From: Hyphomicrobiales bacterium | GTDB lineage: Bacteria > Pseudomonadota > Alphaproteobacteria > Rhizobiales > Devosiaceae | Assembly: GCA_027487555.1 (NCBI GenBank) | Contig: JAIYDI010000003.1 | Coordinates: 1-54,284 of the forward strand | Reading direction: 5' to 3' | Length of the DNA stretch: 54,284 nt | Shown here: positions 19,404 to 28,427 of the stretch, one piece after another | How the letters are laid out: each line of letters opens with the position of its first letter | Position numbering within the stretch: the first letter of the stretch is position 1 | Program-made: the position numbers and the translations under genes | Notes under the pieces: model-generated | What the model was told of the DNA's origin: nothing | The model's input: the letters and a program-made list of their open reading frames with translations, nothing else | Databases searched by the model: none

Positions 19404-19610
19404 GGAATCCGAAACCTCCGGCCACGCTCGGGCACGAATCAATCTGAGCGCCCAAAATGCCCATCACCCACCCGGCTGGCAAGGCGTTCTGGCCCGCTCG
19501 ACTTGACGCCACGGGGGCTTTCGAATACAGCCACCCCCGCAATCAAGAACAGACTACAGCCCGTTGCGCAGGATGTCCGGCGCCCAGGGAACTTTTGATA
19601 GGAAAACCAA

Positions 19611-19895
19611 ATGGCTCGCCGCTGCGAACTCACCGGTAAGGGCGTCATGGTTGGTAACAAGGTGAGCCACGCGCTCAACCGCACCCGCCGCCGCTTCCTC
19701 CCCAACCTCCTGAACGTCTCGCTTCTGTCGGATGTGCTCGGCCGCTCGGTCAAGCTGCGCATCTCGGCGAACGCGCTGCGTACCGTCGAGCACCGCGGCG
19801 GCATTGACGCCTTCCTGCTCAAGGCCGACGATGCCGAACTGTCGCCCAACGCGCTGCTTCTGAAAAAGGAAGTCCGCGCCGCCCTCGCCCAGTAA
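19611..19895 (+). CDS. rpmB: Large-subunit ribosomal protein L28
   Basis: A 94-residue basic protein with the L28 start [20 protein letters not shown] and the [20 protein letters not shown] segment. It is part of the 50S subunit. It is a single gene, followed within 25 bases by a strong hairpin terminator, so it is probably transcribed alone. Confidence 0.97.
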   Translation: MARRCELTGKGVMVGNKVSHALNRTRRRFLPNLLNVSLLSDVLGRSVKLRISANALRTVEHRGGIDAFLLKADDAELSPNALLLKKEVRAALAQ

Positions 19896-19916
19896 TCTGG
19901 GGTAAGGCAAGTTTCG

Positions 19917-19956
19917 CCGCGCGTTCCGGTTCCCGGGACGCGCGGTTTGCTTTTCT
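19917..19956 (+). terminator. rpmB intrinsic terminator
   Basis: CCGCGCGT (19917-19924) and ACGCGCGG (19938-19945) form a GC-only-rich stem whose loop also contains CCGG/CCCGGG pairing, followed by TTTGCTTTTC. It sits 21 bases after the rpmB stop. Confidence 0.8.
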
Positions 19957-20032
19957 GGAGACGGCACCCTGCCGCTCGCCCTGCCGCCCCGGTCTGATGC
20001 CGGCACGCGGCAAAGTTGAAAGGTCGCGTCAC

Positions 20033-20674
20033 ATGCGCGCTCGTGTCGTCTTGGCGGTTCTCGCCATGGTGGTGGTCGTCACCGCCTCCAATATCCTCGT
20101 GCAGTTCCCGGTCGATGCCCAGCTCGGGCCGCTCAACCTCAAGGATCTCCTCACCTGGGGCGCCTTTACCTACCCGTTCGCCTTCCTCGTTACCGATCTC
20201 ACCAATCGCTACGAGGGCGCTCAATGGGCGCGCGCCGTGGTGGTGGTCGGTTTCGTGCTGGCGCTCGGGCTCTCGGCCTATCTCTCCACTCCCCGCATCG
20301 CAATTGCCTCGGCCACGGCATTTCTCCTCGGTCAGATGCTCGACATCGCGATCTTCAGCCGTTTGCGGAACCGCTTCTGGCTCGTTCCGCCGCTCACCGG
20401 ATCGCTGGTCGGCTCGGCCGTCGATACGCTGGTGTTCTTCACCATCGCCTTCGCTCCGGCGCTGGGTTTCATCGATCTGGCCTTCGGCCGCGCCGATGGC
20501 TCGCTCGGCTTTGGTGCGCCCTGGCTCGGCCTCGGCCCCGAAGTGCCGCTCTGGACCTCGCTCGCCACCGGCGATTTCCTCGTGAAATTCCTCGCGGCCC
20601 TGCTGCTGCTCGCGCCCTATCGCGCGCTTATGGGCCGCCTCATGCCGCTGCAGCCGGTCCCCAGCGCCGCCTGA
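20033..20674 (+). CDS. Queuosine-precursor transporter, VUT/YhhQ family
   Basis: A 213-residue membrane protein with about six helices and the family signatures ASNILVQFP, LTWGAFTYPFAFLVTDL and the region around ASATAFLLGQMLDIAIFSRL. The E. coli member YhhQ imports 7-cyano- and 7-aminomethyl-7-deazaguanine for queuosine in tRNA. The start at 20033 is chosen over one 36 bases upstream because it fits the first helix. No preQ1 riboswitch was recognised in the short leader. If it imports preQ0, it could also supply the transglycosylase paralogue at 51.4 kb; that link is speculative. Confidence 0.85.
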   Translation: MRARVVLAVLAMVVVVTASNILVQFPVDAQLGPLNLKDLLTWGAFTYPFAFLVTDLTNRYEGAQWARAVVVVGFVLALGLSAYLSTPRIAIASATAFLLGQMLDIAIFSRLRNRFWLVPPLTGSLVGSAVDTLVFFTIAFAPALGFIDLAFGRADGSLGFGAPWLGLGPEVPLWTSLATGDFLVKFLAALLLLAPYRALMGRLMPLQPVPSAA

Positions 20675-20715
20675 TCGTCGCTGCACAGAGCCATTCGTCT
20701 AGCGCGACTTCGCCC

Positions 20716-20744
20716 TTGACCTGAACCTGACTTGAGGTTGTAGG
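20716..20744 (+). promoter_or_regulatory. SoxR/MerR-type promoter-operator
   Basis: TTGACC at 20716-20721 overlaps the dyad ACCTGAAC-CTGA-CTTGAGGT (20719-20738), which resembles the SoxR box CCTCAAG-N4-CTTGAGG in one full and one partial arm. MerR-family operators sit between -35 and -10 boxes like this. It lies about 35 bases before the ATG of the glyoxalase gene. No soxR gene is in the window. Confidence 0.5.
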
Positions 20745-20775
20745 GCGGGCGAAGTTCGCCGTTACGGAGGCTGAT

Positions 20776-21260
20776 ATGACCGCGCTGGACTTCCCCATAT
20801 CGATGGGCTCTACGAGACCCATCTGACTGTCGCCAATCTTGAGCGGTCCGTCGCGTTCTATCGCGACGTCATCGGCCTCGAACTGGCTCGAACCTTCCCC
20901 GAGCGCCGGATCGCGTTCTTCTGGGTCAATGACAAGAAGACCGGCATGCTCGGTCTATGGGAAATCGGCTCCGGTCCGTTGCGCATGCGGCTGCATATGG
21001 CCTTCCGCATGAGCCTCGACGGCGTGGTGGCGTCAGCTGCGGCGCTCAAGGCGCGCGGTGTCACGCCATTGGGCTTCTCGGGCGAGCCACTCGATGAGCC
21101 GGTCGTGCTGGGCTGGATGCTCGCTGCATCGCAATATTTCGCCGATCCGGATGGCCATTCCATCGAGTTCATTGCCGTGCTCGATGACGCGCCGGACCCT
21201 GCCTTCGGCACGCGCCCGCTATCGGAATGGCGGGCGAGACCGGCAGCCGTCGCTGTCTAG
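20776..21260 (+). pseudogene. Glyoxalase/VOC-family protein with N-terminal frameshift
   Basis: From 20793 a frame to 21260 encodes a clear VOC protein (LYETHLTVANLERSVAFYRD, then WVNDKKTGMLGLWEIGSG and ADPDGHSIEFIAVLDD) with the metal-site His and Glu positions of the fold. It has no start codon in frame. The ATG at 20776 has a perfect GGAGG site but is one base out of frame and stops after 16 codons. One extra C in the CCCC run at 20793-20796 would join them into a normal N-terminus (MTALDFPHIDGLYETHL). This is a one-base deletion, natural or from sequencing. The usual role is glyoxalase, dioxygenase or drug binding. Confidence 0.8.
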
Positions 21261-21295
21261 GGGCGTAGGTCCTCGCTCCTTGCCCTGAAGGCGGC

Positions 21296-21691
21296 CTAAC
21301 TCGCCGCACGTTTTTGCTGCGATCGCAGCTGTGTCGTATCGTCGCCAAACGCACGGATCGTGCCTCGCGCTAACAAACCTGCCATGTAGCGGCTGGTGCC
21401 GTAGTGTCCGGCCACAAGTGCGGGCACGGCGTGGTGCAGGTCCAGCTTTTCCCATTCCAGTCCATATCCGCGCCCGATGATGCCGACCTCGGAAATCTCG
21501 TCATCGGTGGCAGCCTCAAGGCCCTGCAACAGGCGCGCAGGGACTGAGAAGACGGCTGCATGTTTGAGCTGGAGGACGATGAGGCCAGTGGTCCGGTCGT
21601 AATGCACCGCAGTAGCCCGCGGCTCCAGATCGTCGGCGATCCGGCCGCGTTCCTCCGCGGCGGCGATCTCTTCATCGGTGATATCAACCAT
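21296..21691 (-). CDS. DUF2442-domain protein, partner of DUF4160
   Basis: A 131-residue protein with the DUF2442 pattern: a strand pair (AVHYDRTTGLIVLQLKHAAVFSVP), then LLQGLEAATDDEISEVGI and GYGLEWEKLDLHHAVPALV. These small proteins are commonly encoded beside DUF4160 proteins and are suspected to form a toxin-antitoxin-like pair; which is which, and whether they act so, is not shown here. The C-terminal 35 residues are basic. It overlaps the upstream DUF4160 gene by 8 bases, indicating coupled translation. Confidence 0.85.
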   Translation of the reverse strand: MVDITDEEIAAAEERGRIADDLEPRATAVHYDRTTGLIVLQLKHAAVFSVPARLLQGLEAATDDEISEVGIIGRGYGLEWEKLDLHHAVPALVAGHYGTSRYMAGLLARGTIRAFGDDTTQLRSQQKRAAS

Positions 21692-21920
21692 GCAGATCGC
21701 TCCAAATTCCCAGAAGCATATCGTGGTTGTCCGCGACCGCGTCCAGCGCCTTCCGAATATCGCCGGCCTTCATCCCGCGGACCTCGATCACCCGCGGCGT
21801 GCCACCGGATACGAGTTCAATCTTCACTTCTCCGTCGCCCTGCACATGCACGTGTGGCGGCGGGTGATCGAACTGATAGATGACGACCCGGAGGCCTGAG
21901 GCGCGGAGGATCGTGATCAT
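21684..21920 (-). CDS. DUF4160-domain protein
   Basis: This 78-residue protein shows the DUF4160 features: MITILRASGLRVVIYQFDH, then the histidine-rich PPPHVHVQGDGEVKIEL and the C-terminal NHDMLLGIWSDLHG. The longer frame upstream has no family match, so the start is set at 21920. The PPHVHV motif is the family hallmark. It is the first gene of a two-gene unit with the DUF2442 protein. Confidence 0.85.
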   Translation of the reverse strand: MITILRASGLRVVIYQFDHPPPHVHVQGDGEVKIELVSGGTPRVIEVRGMKAGDIRKALDAVADNHDMLLGIWSDLHG

Positions 21921-21957
21921 TCCCAACAATAACCCACCGCGTTGGGTTATTCCAGCC

Positions 21958-23013
21958 TCACTCCTGCAGGCTGAACTCGAGCAGCAGGTTGCGCTGCCAA
22001 TCGTTGAAATTGTTGTCCGAAAGCAGCGTGATCCGGCTGCTGCCGTCCGGCCCTCGATGCACGGCGACGGCTTCCATGTTGTCGATATCGCCACCGGTAG
22101 CCTGCAACAGCACACGACCGGTCAGCAGCGCCTCCGGGGCAACCGAAGCGGCGGGCACAAGTACCAGCCGCATCGAAAACAGAAACAGCGAGATGCCCCG
22201 CTCGAGCACCAGCAGGTCGCCATTGGGCAGGAAGGCGCAGTCGGTCGGCGCCAGCCCCGACCCGGCGACATAACTCAGCGGCCCCTTGTCCGCCTTGCCC
22301 AGCATATAGCCGCGCACATTGCCGTTGCCGTCGCGGATACCCTCGGGCAGGAGCACTGTCGAACCGGCGATCGCAGAGGCCGGCGGCGCGATGCACATCG
22401 CCTCGAGCGTTTCGTTGCTGCGCGTGTCCGACAGCCACTTGGGGATGGGTACTTCCCGCGCAGCGCCCTGCGGCCTGCCGTCGACGAGCTGGAAATCGGC
22501 CACCCGCGTCAGGTTCTCGAACCCGACGCGCACGGCGCTCGGCACGCCGTCACGCTCAACCACAGCCAGAGACTCCGCATCCCGTGCGTAGGCGCGCGGC
22601 AGCTCGTTACCCTTGGTGTTCTGCATCGGGTCGATGCTGACGCCCACGAGGGTGAGCGGGCGCGCCGCGTCATCATAGATCAGTTGCCCGGTAACGAAAG
22701 TGCCGCGGTCCGACACCATGGCCAGCCGACCCGCGTCGTCCAGGAAGCCGAGGCCGGACAAGCCGCCAAAGGTGTCGGCCGGGCTCTGCATCTCGATGCC
22801 GCCGCGCCAGATGAGCCCCTGCACGGGCTGGCCGGCGGAGGCCCCCAGGAACGTGGCCATTTGCGTGGAAGTGACGGTCTGGTTCTCGGCTGCCGAGCTC
22901 TGTGCTTGGGCCGGCGCGTCGATCACGAGGGGTACCAGCCCGACAAACAACAGCGCGGAGCCAGCCGCCAGCAAGCCGGCGAGTCTGCGCCCTTTGCCCG
23001 TGTCCGGCGTCAT
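21958..23013 (-). CDS. Secreted esterase-like phytase-family protein
   Basis: A 351-residue protein with a signal peptide ([20 protein letters not shown], cleaved near AQAQ) and the pattern of the esterase-like domain of phytases: [23 protein letters not shown] near residue 85, [21 protein letters not shown] and [13 protein letters not shown]. It is probably a periplasmic beta-propeller phosphoesterase of unknown substrate. Its ATG overlaps the cobT stop (ATGA), so it is probably the last gene of the cobS-cobT transcript. Confidence 0.85.
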   Translation of the reverse strand: MTPDTGKGRRLAGLLAAGSALLFVGLVPLVIDAPAQAQSSAAENQTVTSTQMATFLGASAGQPVQGLIWRGGIEMQSPADTFGGLSGLGFLDDAGRLAMVSDRGTFVTGQLIYDDAARPLTLVGVSIDPMQNTKGNELPRAYARDAESLAVVERDGVPSAVRVGFENLTRVADFQLVDGRPQGAAREVPIPKWLSDTRSNETLEAMCIAPPASAIAGSTVLLPEGIRDGNGNVRGYMLGKADKGPLSYVAGSGLAPTDCAFLPNGDLLVLERGISLFLFSMRLVLVPAASVAPEALLTGRVLLQATGGDIDNMEAVAVHRGPDGSSRITLLSDNNFNDWQRNLLLEFSLQE

Positions 23014-24899
23014 CCGAAACGGCTCTTCTTGCGGCCAGAGGGCGCTTCCTCGTCGAACAGCGAGGCAAGCTCGTCGGTCAGCGCGCCTGCCAGTTCCTCG
23101 GCATCGAGCAGTGTAACAGCGCGCCGATAATAGCGCGTCACGTCGTGCCCGATACCGACAGCCACCAGTTGCACCGGAGAGCGCGTCTCGATCTCTTCGA
23201 TCACCTGCCGCAGATGTGCCTCCAGATAATTGCCCGCATTGACGCTCTGGGTGGAATCATCCACCGGCGCGCCATCGGAGATCACCATGAGGATGCGGCG
23301 GTTTTCGGGCCGCCCGAGCAGGCGCTTGTGCGCCCATTGCAGTGCCTCGCCGTCGATATTCTCCTTGAGCAGCCCCTCGCGCATCATCAGCCCGAGGTTC
23401 CGCCGCGCATGCCGCCAGGGTTCGTCGGCAGCCTTGTAGATGATGTGGCGGATATCGTTCACCCGGCCTGGGTTCGGCGGACGTCCGGCTTCGAGCCAGG
23501 CCTCGCGGCTCTTGCCGCCTTTCCAGGCCCGCGTCGTGAACCCTAGGATCTCCACCTTCACACCGCAGCGCTCGAGCGTCCGCGCGAGGATGTCACCGCA
23601 TATTGCCGCGATGGTGATGGGCCGACCGCGCATCGAGCCGGAATTGTCGATGAGCAGCGTCACCACGGTGTCGCGGAAATCCGTGTCGCGCTCTACCTTG
23701 AAGCTCAGTGCCTGAAGCGGGTCGGTCACCACGCGGGTCAATCGCGCCGTATCGAGCAGGCCTTCCTCGAGGTCGAATTCCCAGCTGCGGTTCTGCTGGG
23801 CCATCAGGCGGCGCTGCAGCTTGTTGGCGAGCCGGGCCACCGCCCCCGCAAGGTTTTCGAGCTGCTTGTCGAGCAGCGCCCGCAGTTGGTCGAGCTCCTC
23901 GGGCGGGCACAGGTCCTGCGCCCGGACGATCTCGTCGAACTTCTGGGTAAACATCTTGTAGGTGAAGACGTTCTGGAAGTCCTTGATGTTGGCGCCCGGC
24001 GGTGGCGGGTTGGGGTTGTCTTCCCCGGCCTCGGTCGTCTCGTCCTCGTCGGTCTCGGAGACATCCATCTCCGCGCCCTCGACTTCGCCATCCTGGTCGG
24101 ATTCACCGGCGGCTTCGTCTTCCTCGGCCTCGGCGTCTTCGCTTTCACCTTCGCCCTGCTCGGGCGACTTCTCGTCATCGGTGCCGCGCTCCGGGTCCTG
24201 GTCATCGCCATTGTCCGGGTCGTCGCCCTCGCTGTCCTCCATGTCGCTGTCGGGCACGAGGTTCAGATCGCGCAGCAATTGCCGCATCGCCCGGCTGAAC
24301 AGCTCCTGATCCTCAAACCGCGTCATCAGCGTCGTCAGCGAGGTGCTGGCGCGTTGCTCGATCTCGCTGCGCCACAGATCGACGATCTTCTGCCCCGAGG
24401 GCGGGATCGGCATGCCGGCGATCTTTTCGCGCAGCATCAGGCTCAGCGCTTCCGACAGCGGCGCGTCGTCCCTGGCATTGATCTGGGCGAAATTGCCGCG
24501 GAACAGCCGGTCTTCCAGCATCTCGCTGATATTGCGGCCCATGCCCGGCATGCGCACGCACCCCAACGCCTCGACACGGGCCTGTTCGAGCGCATCATAG
24601 GCGGCTCGCGCCTCGGGCTCGGCCGGTGCGCGCTTCCTGTGGGTGTCGGGGTCATGGCTCGCAAGCCGCATCGCCATCGCGTCGCCCTGGCCGCGCGCGA
24701 TCGAAATATCGCGCATGGTCGGCAGGCGCGGCAGGTTGGCGAGACGCGCCTTGTCGGCCGTCAGCATGGGCCGGTCGGCGGAGAAGCTGACTTCCAGTTC
24801 CTTGTTGCCGCCGATTGCGCGCACCGCCGCGCCCACGGCGGTCTTGAACGCCTGGGTCGTGTCGGGCTTGTTCTGCTTGCTGCGCGGGGGCTGGGCCAT
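23010..24899 (-). CDS. cobT: Aerobic cobaltochelatase subunit CobT
   Basis: A 629-residue protein with the CobT layout: helical N-terminus, a very acidic linker (about residues 215-300), and a C-terminal von Willebrand A domain with the MIDAS motif DNSGSM at about residue 415. CobT works with CobS, an AAA+ ATPase, as the chaperone-like part that drives CobN to insert cobalt into hydrogenobyrinic acid diamide in the aerobic B12 pathway. It lies downstream of cobS on the same strand, separated by about 140 bases of repeat-like DNA. CobN is not in the window. Confidence 0.95.
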   Translation of the reverse strand: MAQPPRSKQNKPDTTQAFKTAVGAAVRAIGGNKELEVSFSADRPMLTADKARLANLPRLPTMRDISIARGQGDAMAMRLASHDPDTHRKRAPAEPEARAAYDALEQARVEALGCVRMPGMGRNISEMLEDRLFRGNFAQINARDDAPLSEALSLMLREKIAGMPIPPSGQKIVDLWRSEIEQRASTSLTTLMTRFEDQELFSRAMRQLLRDLNLVPDSDMEDSEGDDPDNGDDQDPERGTDDEKSPEQGEGESEDAEAEEDEAAGESDQDGEVEGAEMDVSETDEDETTEAGEDNPNPPPPGANIKDFQNVFTYKMFTQKFDEIVRAQDLCPPEELDQLRALLDKQLENLAGAVARLANKLQRRLMAQQNRSWEFDLEEGLLDTARLTRVVTDPLQALSFKVERDTDFRDTVVTLLIDNSGSMRGRPITIAAICGDILARTLERCGVKVEILGFTTRAWKGGKSREAWLEAGRPPNPGRVNDIRHIIYKAADEPWRHARRNLGLMMREGLLKENIDGEALQWAHKRLLGRPENRRILMVISDGAPVDDSTQSVNAGNYLEAHLRQVIEEIETRSPVQLVAVGIGHDVTRYYRRAVTLLDAEELAGALTDELASLFDEEAPSGRKKSRFG

Positions 24900-24917
24900 G
24901 GTTGGGTAAGTGTGCCA

Positions 24918-25028
24918 TGCCCTCGTGGTTCGACAAGCTCACCATGAGGGCAATGGGAGCCAGAGGCTTGGCCGCCCGCGCAGGGCAGCCGTGGGGACCT
25001 CATCCCGAGCCTGTCGGGGACGAGGTCC
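24918..25028. repeat. Two REP-like palindromes between cobS and cobT
   Basis: TGCCCTC-G-TGGT (24918-24929) pairs with ACCA-T-GAGGGCA (24941-24952), and GGACCTC at 24995-25001 pairs with GAGGTCC at 25022-25028 around a near-matching extension. The units GGTTCGACAAGCTCACC and CATCCCGAGCCTGTCGGGG resemble, from memory, dispersed palindromic repeats of alphaproteobacteria. They lie within the presumed cobS-cobT transcript. Confidence 0.55.
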
Positions 25029-25036
25029 GGTTCCGA

Positions 25037-26017
25037 TCAGGCCGTGATCGCGAGATTCGCGGCCGATTCCGGCAGGTCTTCGCCAAACACGCGTTGGTAG
25101 AACTCCGCTACCACCGGGCGTTCCAACTCGTCGCACTTGTTGAGGAAAGTCAGCCGGAATGCAAAGCCCAGATCGCCGAAGATCTGCGCGTTCTCGGCCC
25201 AGGTAATCACCGTGCGGGGGCTCATCACAGTCGACAGGTCGCCATTGATGAAGGCCTGCCGGGTCAGGTCTGCAAGCCGCACCATGCTGGATGCGGTCTT
25301 CTTGCCCTTGTCTGTGCTGGCCAGCGTCTTGCTCTTGGCGAGGATGATGCCGACTTCCTTGTCGTGCGGCAGGTAGTTCAGCGTCACCACCAGGCTCCAC
25401 CGGTCCATCTGGCCCTGGTTGATCTGCTGCGTGCCGTGATAAAGGCCCGACGTATCGCCGAGGCCGATCGTGTTGGTGGTGGCGAAGATGCGGAAGGCCG
25501 GGTGCGGGGTGATCACGCGGTTCTGGTCGAGCAAAGTCAGCCGGCCCGCCTGCTCCAGGACACGCTGAATCACGAACATCACGTCGGGGCGGCCCGCATC
25601 ATATTCGTCGAACACCAGCGCAATGTTGTTCTGCACCGCCCACGGCAAAATACCGTCGCGAAACTCGGTGATCTGCTTGCCGTCCTTGAGAACGATCGCG
25701 TCCTTGCCGACCAGATCGATGCGGCTCACATGGCTGTCGAGGTTCACCCGCACAAGCGGCCAGTTGAGCCGCGCCGCTACCTGTTCGATATGCGTCGATT
25801 TGCCAGTGCCGTGGTAGCCCTGCACCATGACACGCCGGTTGAACGCAAAACCCGCCAGAATGGCGAGCGTGGTATTGCGGTCGAACAGGTAGTCCGGGTC
25901 GAGCGGGGGCACATGCGGATCGGTCTCCGCATAGCCCATCACCTTCATGTCGCTGTCGATGCCGAAGGTCTCGCGGACAGAAAATTCCTTGTTCGGCAGA
26001 TTGGTGTAGTCGGGCAT
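25037..26017 (-). CDS. cobS: Aerobic cobaltochelatase subunit CobS
   Basis: A 326-residue AAA+ ATPase (start [18 protein letters not shown] at 26017) with Walker [10 protein letters not shown], Walker B in [14 protein letters not shown], and the arginine-rich sensor region downstream. It pairs with CobT in cobalt insertion for cobalamin. The length matches the family. It is the first of the cobS-cobT pair and follows the J-domain gene, the usual alphaproteobacterial order. Confidence 0.95.
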   Translation of the reverse strand: MPDYTNLPNKEFSVRETFGIDSDMKVMGYAETDPHVPPLDPDYLFDRNTTLAILAGFAFNRRVMVQGYHGTGKSTHIEQVAARLNWPLVRVNLDSHVSRIDLVGKDAIVLKDGKQITEFRDGILPWAVQNNIALVFDEYDAGRPDVMFVIQRVLEQAGRLTLLDQNRVITPHPAFRIFATTNTIGLGDTSGLYHGTQQINQGQMDRWSLVVTLNYLPHDKEVGIILAKSKTLASTDKGKKTASSMVRLADLTRQAFINGDLSTVMSPRTVITWAENAQIFGDLGFAFRLTFLNKCDELERPVVAEFYQRVFGEDLPESAANLAITA

Positions 26018-26265
26018 GGGAGCTCTCGAGGCAAGAAAGGTCAAGGCTGCTGCCTTGAGGTTATCCGGCTCTATAGCAGTATCGCCGCCCGGACGGTAGG
26101 GCGCAATGCGCGTCGAAATGGCTGAACCCTGTCCGCGGGCAGGGCCCCGTCACGGCGGTTTGCCGGCGGTTTGCGGGGGCATTCCCCGCGTGAATGACGC
26201 CATAACCAAACTTCATTCCAGGGGAGTTGGCGCGTCGCGGCTGGCGGCCATTGCCGATTGGCGCC

Positions 26266-26916
26266 TCACCGACCGACGAAGCCCTTCTGCTTCAGGTGCG
26301 TATAGGCAGCTATGATCGCCCGGAGACGCTCTTCCGAGGTCTTGTCGCCACCGTTGATATCCGGATGGTGGATCTTGACGAGGCTCTTGTAGGCCGACTT
26401 TATCTCCTCGGCCTTGGCCCAGCCCTTGAAGCCCAGCGCCTCGAAGGCACGCCGATCCTGCTCAAGGAGCGGCTTCACCCGTTCTGCCGCTGGTGCCTTG
26501 GATTGATGTCGCCGATAGCGAGCGAACACCCCGAACGGATCGGCATTGCGCGTCCCGTCGGAATTTGTCCGCATGTTGGGTGGCGTCTTCGGCGGCATCT
26601 TGGGGCCGGCACTCGCGCCAGGCTTGGCGCCAAAGCCCCAGCTCGGACGACCGTCGGTCGCGTGCTCCTTGCGGATGGTGCTCTCCATCTCCTCAGGCTT
26701 CATGCCCTCGAAGAAATTGAACACCTGATTGTAGTGCCGCACGTGCTCGAGGCAGAAATGGTGGTACTGCCCCTCGGCACGGTTGCCCTTGGGCGCCTTG
26801 TACAGCCCCGGCTGGTCGCAACCCTCCCATCCGCAGGGTTCAACCTCCGGCTTGGGTTCCTCTCCATGGCGGGGCCGGATACGGATCCGGTCGAAATACT
26901 TGGATTCCAGCTTCAT
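26266..26916 (-). CDS. J-domain co-chaperone-like protein
   Basis: A 216-residue protein with a C-terminal J domain (about 155-213; ALGFKGWAKAEEIKSAYKSL and the HPD tripeptide in KIHHPDINGGD). The N-terminal half has a CGWEGCDQPG ... HHFCLEHVRHYN cluster that may bind zinc. J domains stimulate Hsp70 ATPase; the client is unknown. This form is conserved next to cobS and bolA in alphaproteobacteria. It is divergent from bolA, with 48 bases between them. Confidence 0.9.
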   Translation of the reverse strand: MKLESKYFDRIRIRPRHGEEPKPEVEPCGWEGCDQPGLYKAPKGNRAEGQYHHFCLEHVRHYNQVFNFFEGMKPEEMESTIRKEHATDGRPSWGFGAKPGASAGPKMPPKTPPNMRTNSDGTRNADPFGVFARYRRHQSKAPAAERVKPLLEQDRRAFEALGFKGWAKAEEIKSAYKSLVKIHHPDINGGDKTSEERLRAIIAAYTHLKQKGFVGR

Positions 26917-26964
26917 CAGTCCTAGTTAAGCTCCGCACAAAGCCAAAGCTGAAACGGTAGGGAT

Positions 26965-27237
26965 ATGTCGGTTCGCGACGTCATTGTCGAAAAACTTTCG
27001 GTCAAATTTGCGCCGAGCCATCTTGAAGTGATTGACGAGAGCGATCGGCATCATGGTCACTCCGGCTGGCGCGAGGGTGGAAGCACGCATTTCCGCGTCC
27101 GCATCGCCAGCGACTCGCTGGCGCCGCTGTCGCGGCTCGCCCGTCACCGTGCCATCATGGAAACGCTGGCGCCTGAGCTTTCGGGCGGCGTCCATGCCCT
27201 GGCGATCGAAGTGCTCGATCCAACCCGTAAATCCTGA
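26965..27237 (+). CDS. BolA-family protein
   Basis: A 90-residue protein with the BolA fold signature: VRDVIVEKLSVKFAPSHLEV, the loop HHGHSG and FRVRIASDSLAPLSRLARHR, ending in HALAIEVLDP. BolA proteins bind monothiol glutaredoxins and iron-sulphur clusters or act as DNA-binding morphogenes. The HxH loop without cysteine is seen in many alphaproteobacterial members. No glutaredoxin gene lies beside it in the window. Confidence 0.93.
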   Translation: MSVRDVIVEKLSVKFAPSHLEVIDESDRHHGHSGWREGGSTHFRVRIASDSLAPLSRLARHRAIMETLAPELSGGVHALAIEVLDPTRKS

Positions 27238-27437
27238 CGACGCCGCGCTCCGGATACCGGGCTTGTGCGACAACTGCGCAACTGCCCGCCCGGCCAATCG
27301 CCGTCACGAGGCGGCGTGCCTGGACCGGACTATTGGGCGAAAAACCGGCGAAAGCCCGGCACGCTTGCCCCGCTTTGTCCGAACTATCGCCCCAAGACTT
27401 GCCTAGCACCTTCGTGATGAACACCACGGAGGATAGG

Positions 27438-28421
27438 ATGCGCACTTCACTCGGGTCCATGCTGGTCTTTGCGCTCTTGGGCAGCGTCGCGACAGGTGCG
27501 GCTTTCGCCGCCGACAGCCGCCTGCAACTGGTAGTGGGTGGGGAAGCCTATGACGGTCCGCCGCGCTTTGTGGTGCTGTTCAACGGGCGAGCTCTGGGCG
27601 AGGGGAGCGTCGATGCCGCCATCGCGACCGTTGCCGCAGGCCGCTTTGCCGCCGCGACGGACAAGACCCCATTCGTGCAGGCTTTCGATTTCACCATTCC
27701 CGAGGCCGTCTTCAAGCCAGGCGGCGAGGTGCGCATTCGCTTCCTCAACGAGGCCAATGGCGGCGAAGGCAGCAATCGCGACCGCAACCTTTATCTCGCT
27801 TCCGTCGCCGTCAATGGCCGCGCGGTAACCGTTTCGGGTCTGGGCGTACAGGGGCAGAGCGCCGATGTCGCGCCCACGACGCTGGGCGAGTTCCTGGTGA
27901 TCGCCGATGGCAAGGTCGACGCCGTGTCCCGCCCGCCCTCAGGCGGCTGGCCGCTTCCTGACGCGGCGATCGCCACTGCCCAACCCGCCACTGCTCTAAC
28001 CGTCGAGAGCGCGGCAGCAGGTGCGCCCGCATCTGTCGATGACGTCATGACCGCCGGCATTGCGCAGGGGGGCTCTGTTGCCACGGGCGGCGCCTGCGCC
28101 CGCGACGAGCTCTACAATGTCATCGGCTTCAACGAGAGTTCCAATGATCTGACCCCGCGTCTGATCGCTCGCCTCGACCAGATTCTCGCCGATGTCCGCG
28201 GACAGAGGTGCCGCATTCAGGTCACCGGCTATTCGAGCCGGCAGGGCAACCACGCAACAAGCGCGCTCTTCGCCATCGAGCGTGCGCAGAAGGTGTTGTC
28301 CTACCTCAGGGGCCAGGGGCTGACCTATACCCGCGCAACCGTCGCCGGTGGCGGCGCCACCGATCAGTTTGGGCCGGAACCGTCTTCCAACCGCCGCGTG
28401 GTGATCACGGTCAGGCCATGA
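27438..28421 (+). CDS. Exported carbohydrate-binding/OmpA-like fusion
   Basis: The 327-residue protein has a signal peptide (SMLVFALLGSVATGAAFA), an N-terminal domain that resembles the calcium-dependent xylan-binding CBM36/60 type (GPPRFVVLFNGRALGEG, then FDFTIPEAVFKPGGEVRI and the DRNLYLASVAVNG strand), a linker, and a C-terminal OmpA-like peptidoglycan-binding domain (GFNESSNDLTPRLIARLDQI, GYSSRQGN, NRRVVITV). The GGAGG site 5 bases before the ATG at 27438 fixes the start. It may tether sugar recognition to the cell wall. The CBM assignment is tentative. Confidence 0.75.
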   Translation: MRTSLGSMLVFALLGSVATGAAFAADSRLQLVVGGEAYDGPPRFVVLFNGRALGEGSVDAAIATVAAGRFAAATDKTPFVQAFDFTIPEAVFKPGGEVRIRFLNEANGGEGSNRDRNLYLASVAVNGRAVTVSGLGVQGQSADVAPTTLGEFLVIADGKVDAVSRPPSGGWPLPDAAIATAQPATALTVESAAAGAPASVDDVMTAGIAQGGSVATGGACARDELYNVIGFNESSNDLTPRLIARLDQILADVRGQRCRIQVTGYSSRQGNHATSALFAIERAQKVLSYLRGQGLTYTRATVAGGGATDQFGPEPSSNRRVVITVRP

Positions 28422-28427
28422 CCCTTG

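Noticed and set aside
19896..20032. preQ1 riboswitch before the YhhQ-type transporter
   Set aside because: The leader is short and filled by the rpmB terminator; no preQ1-type pattern could be seen.
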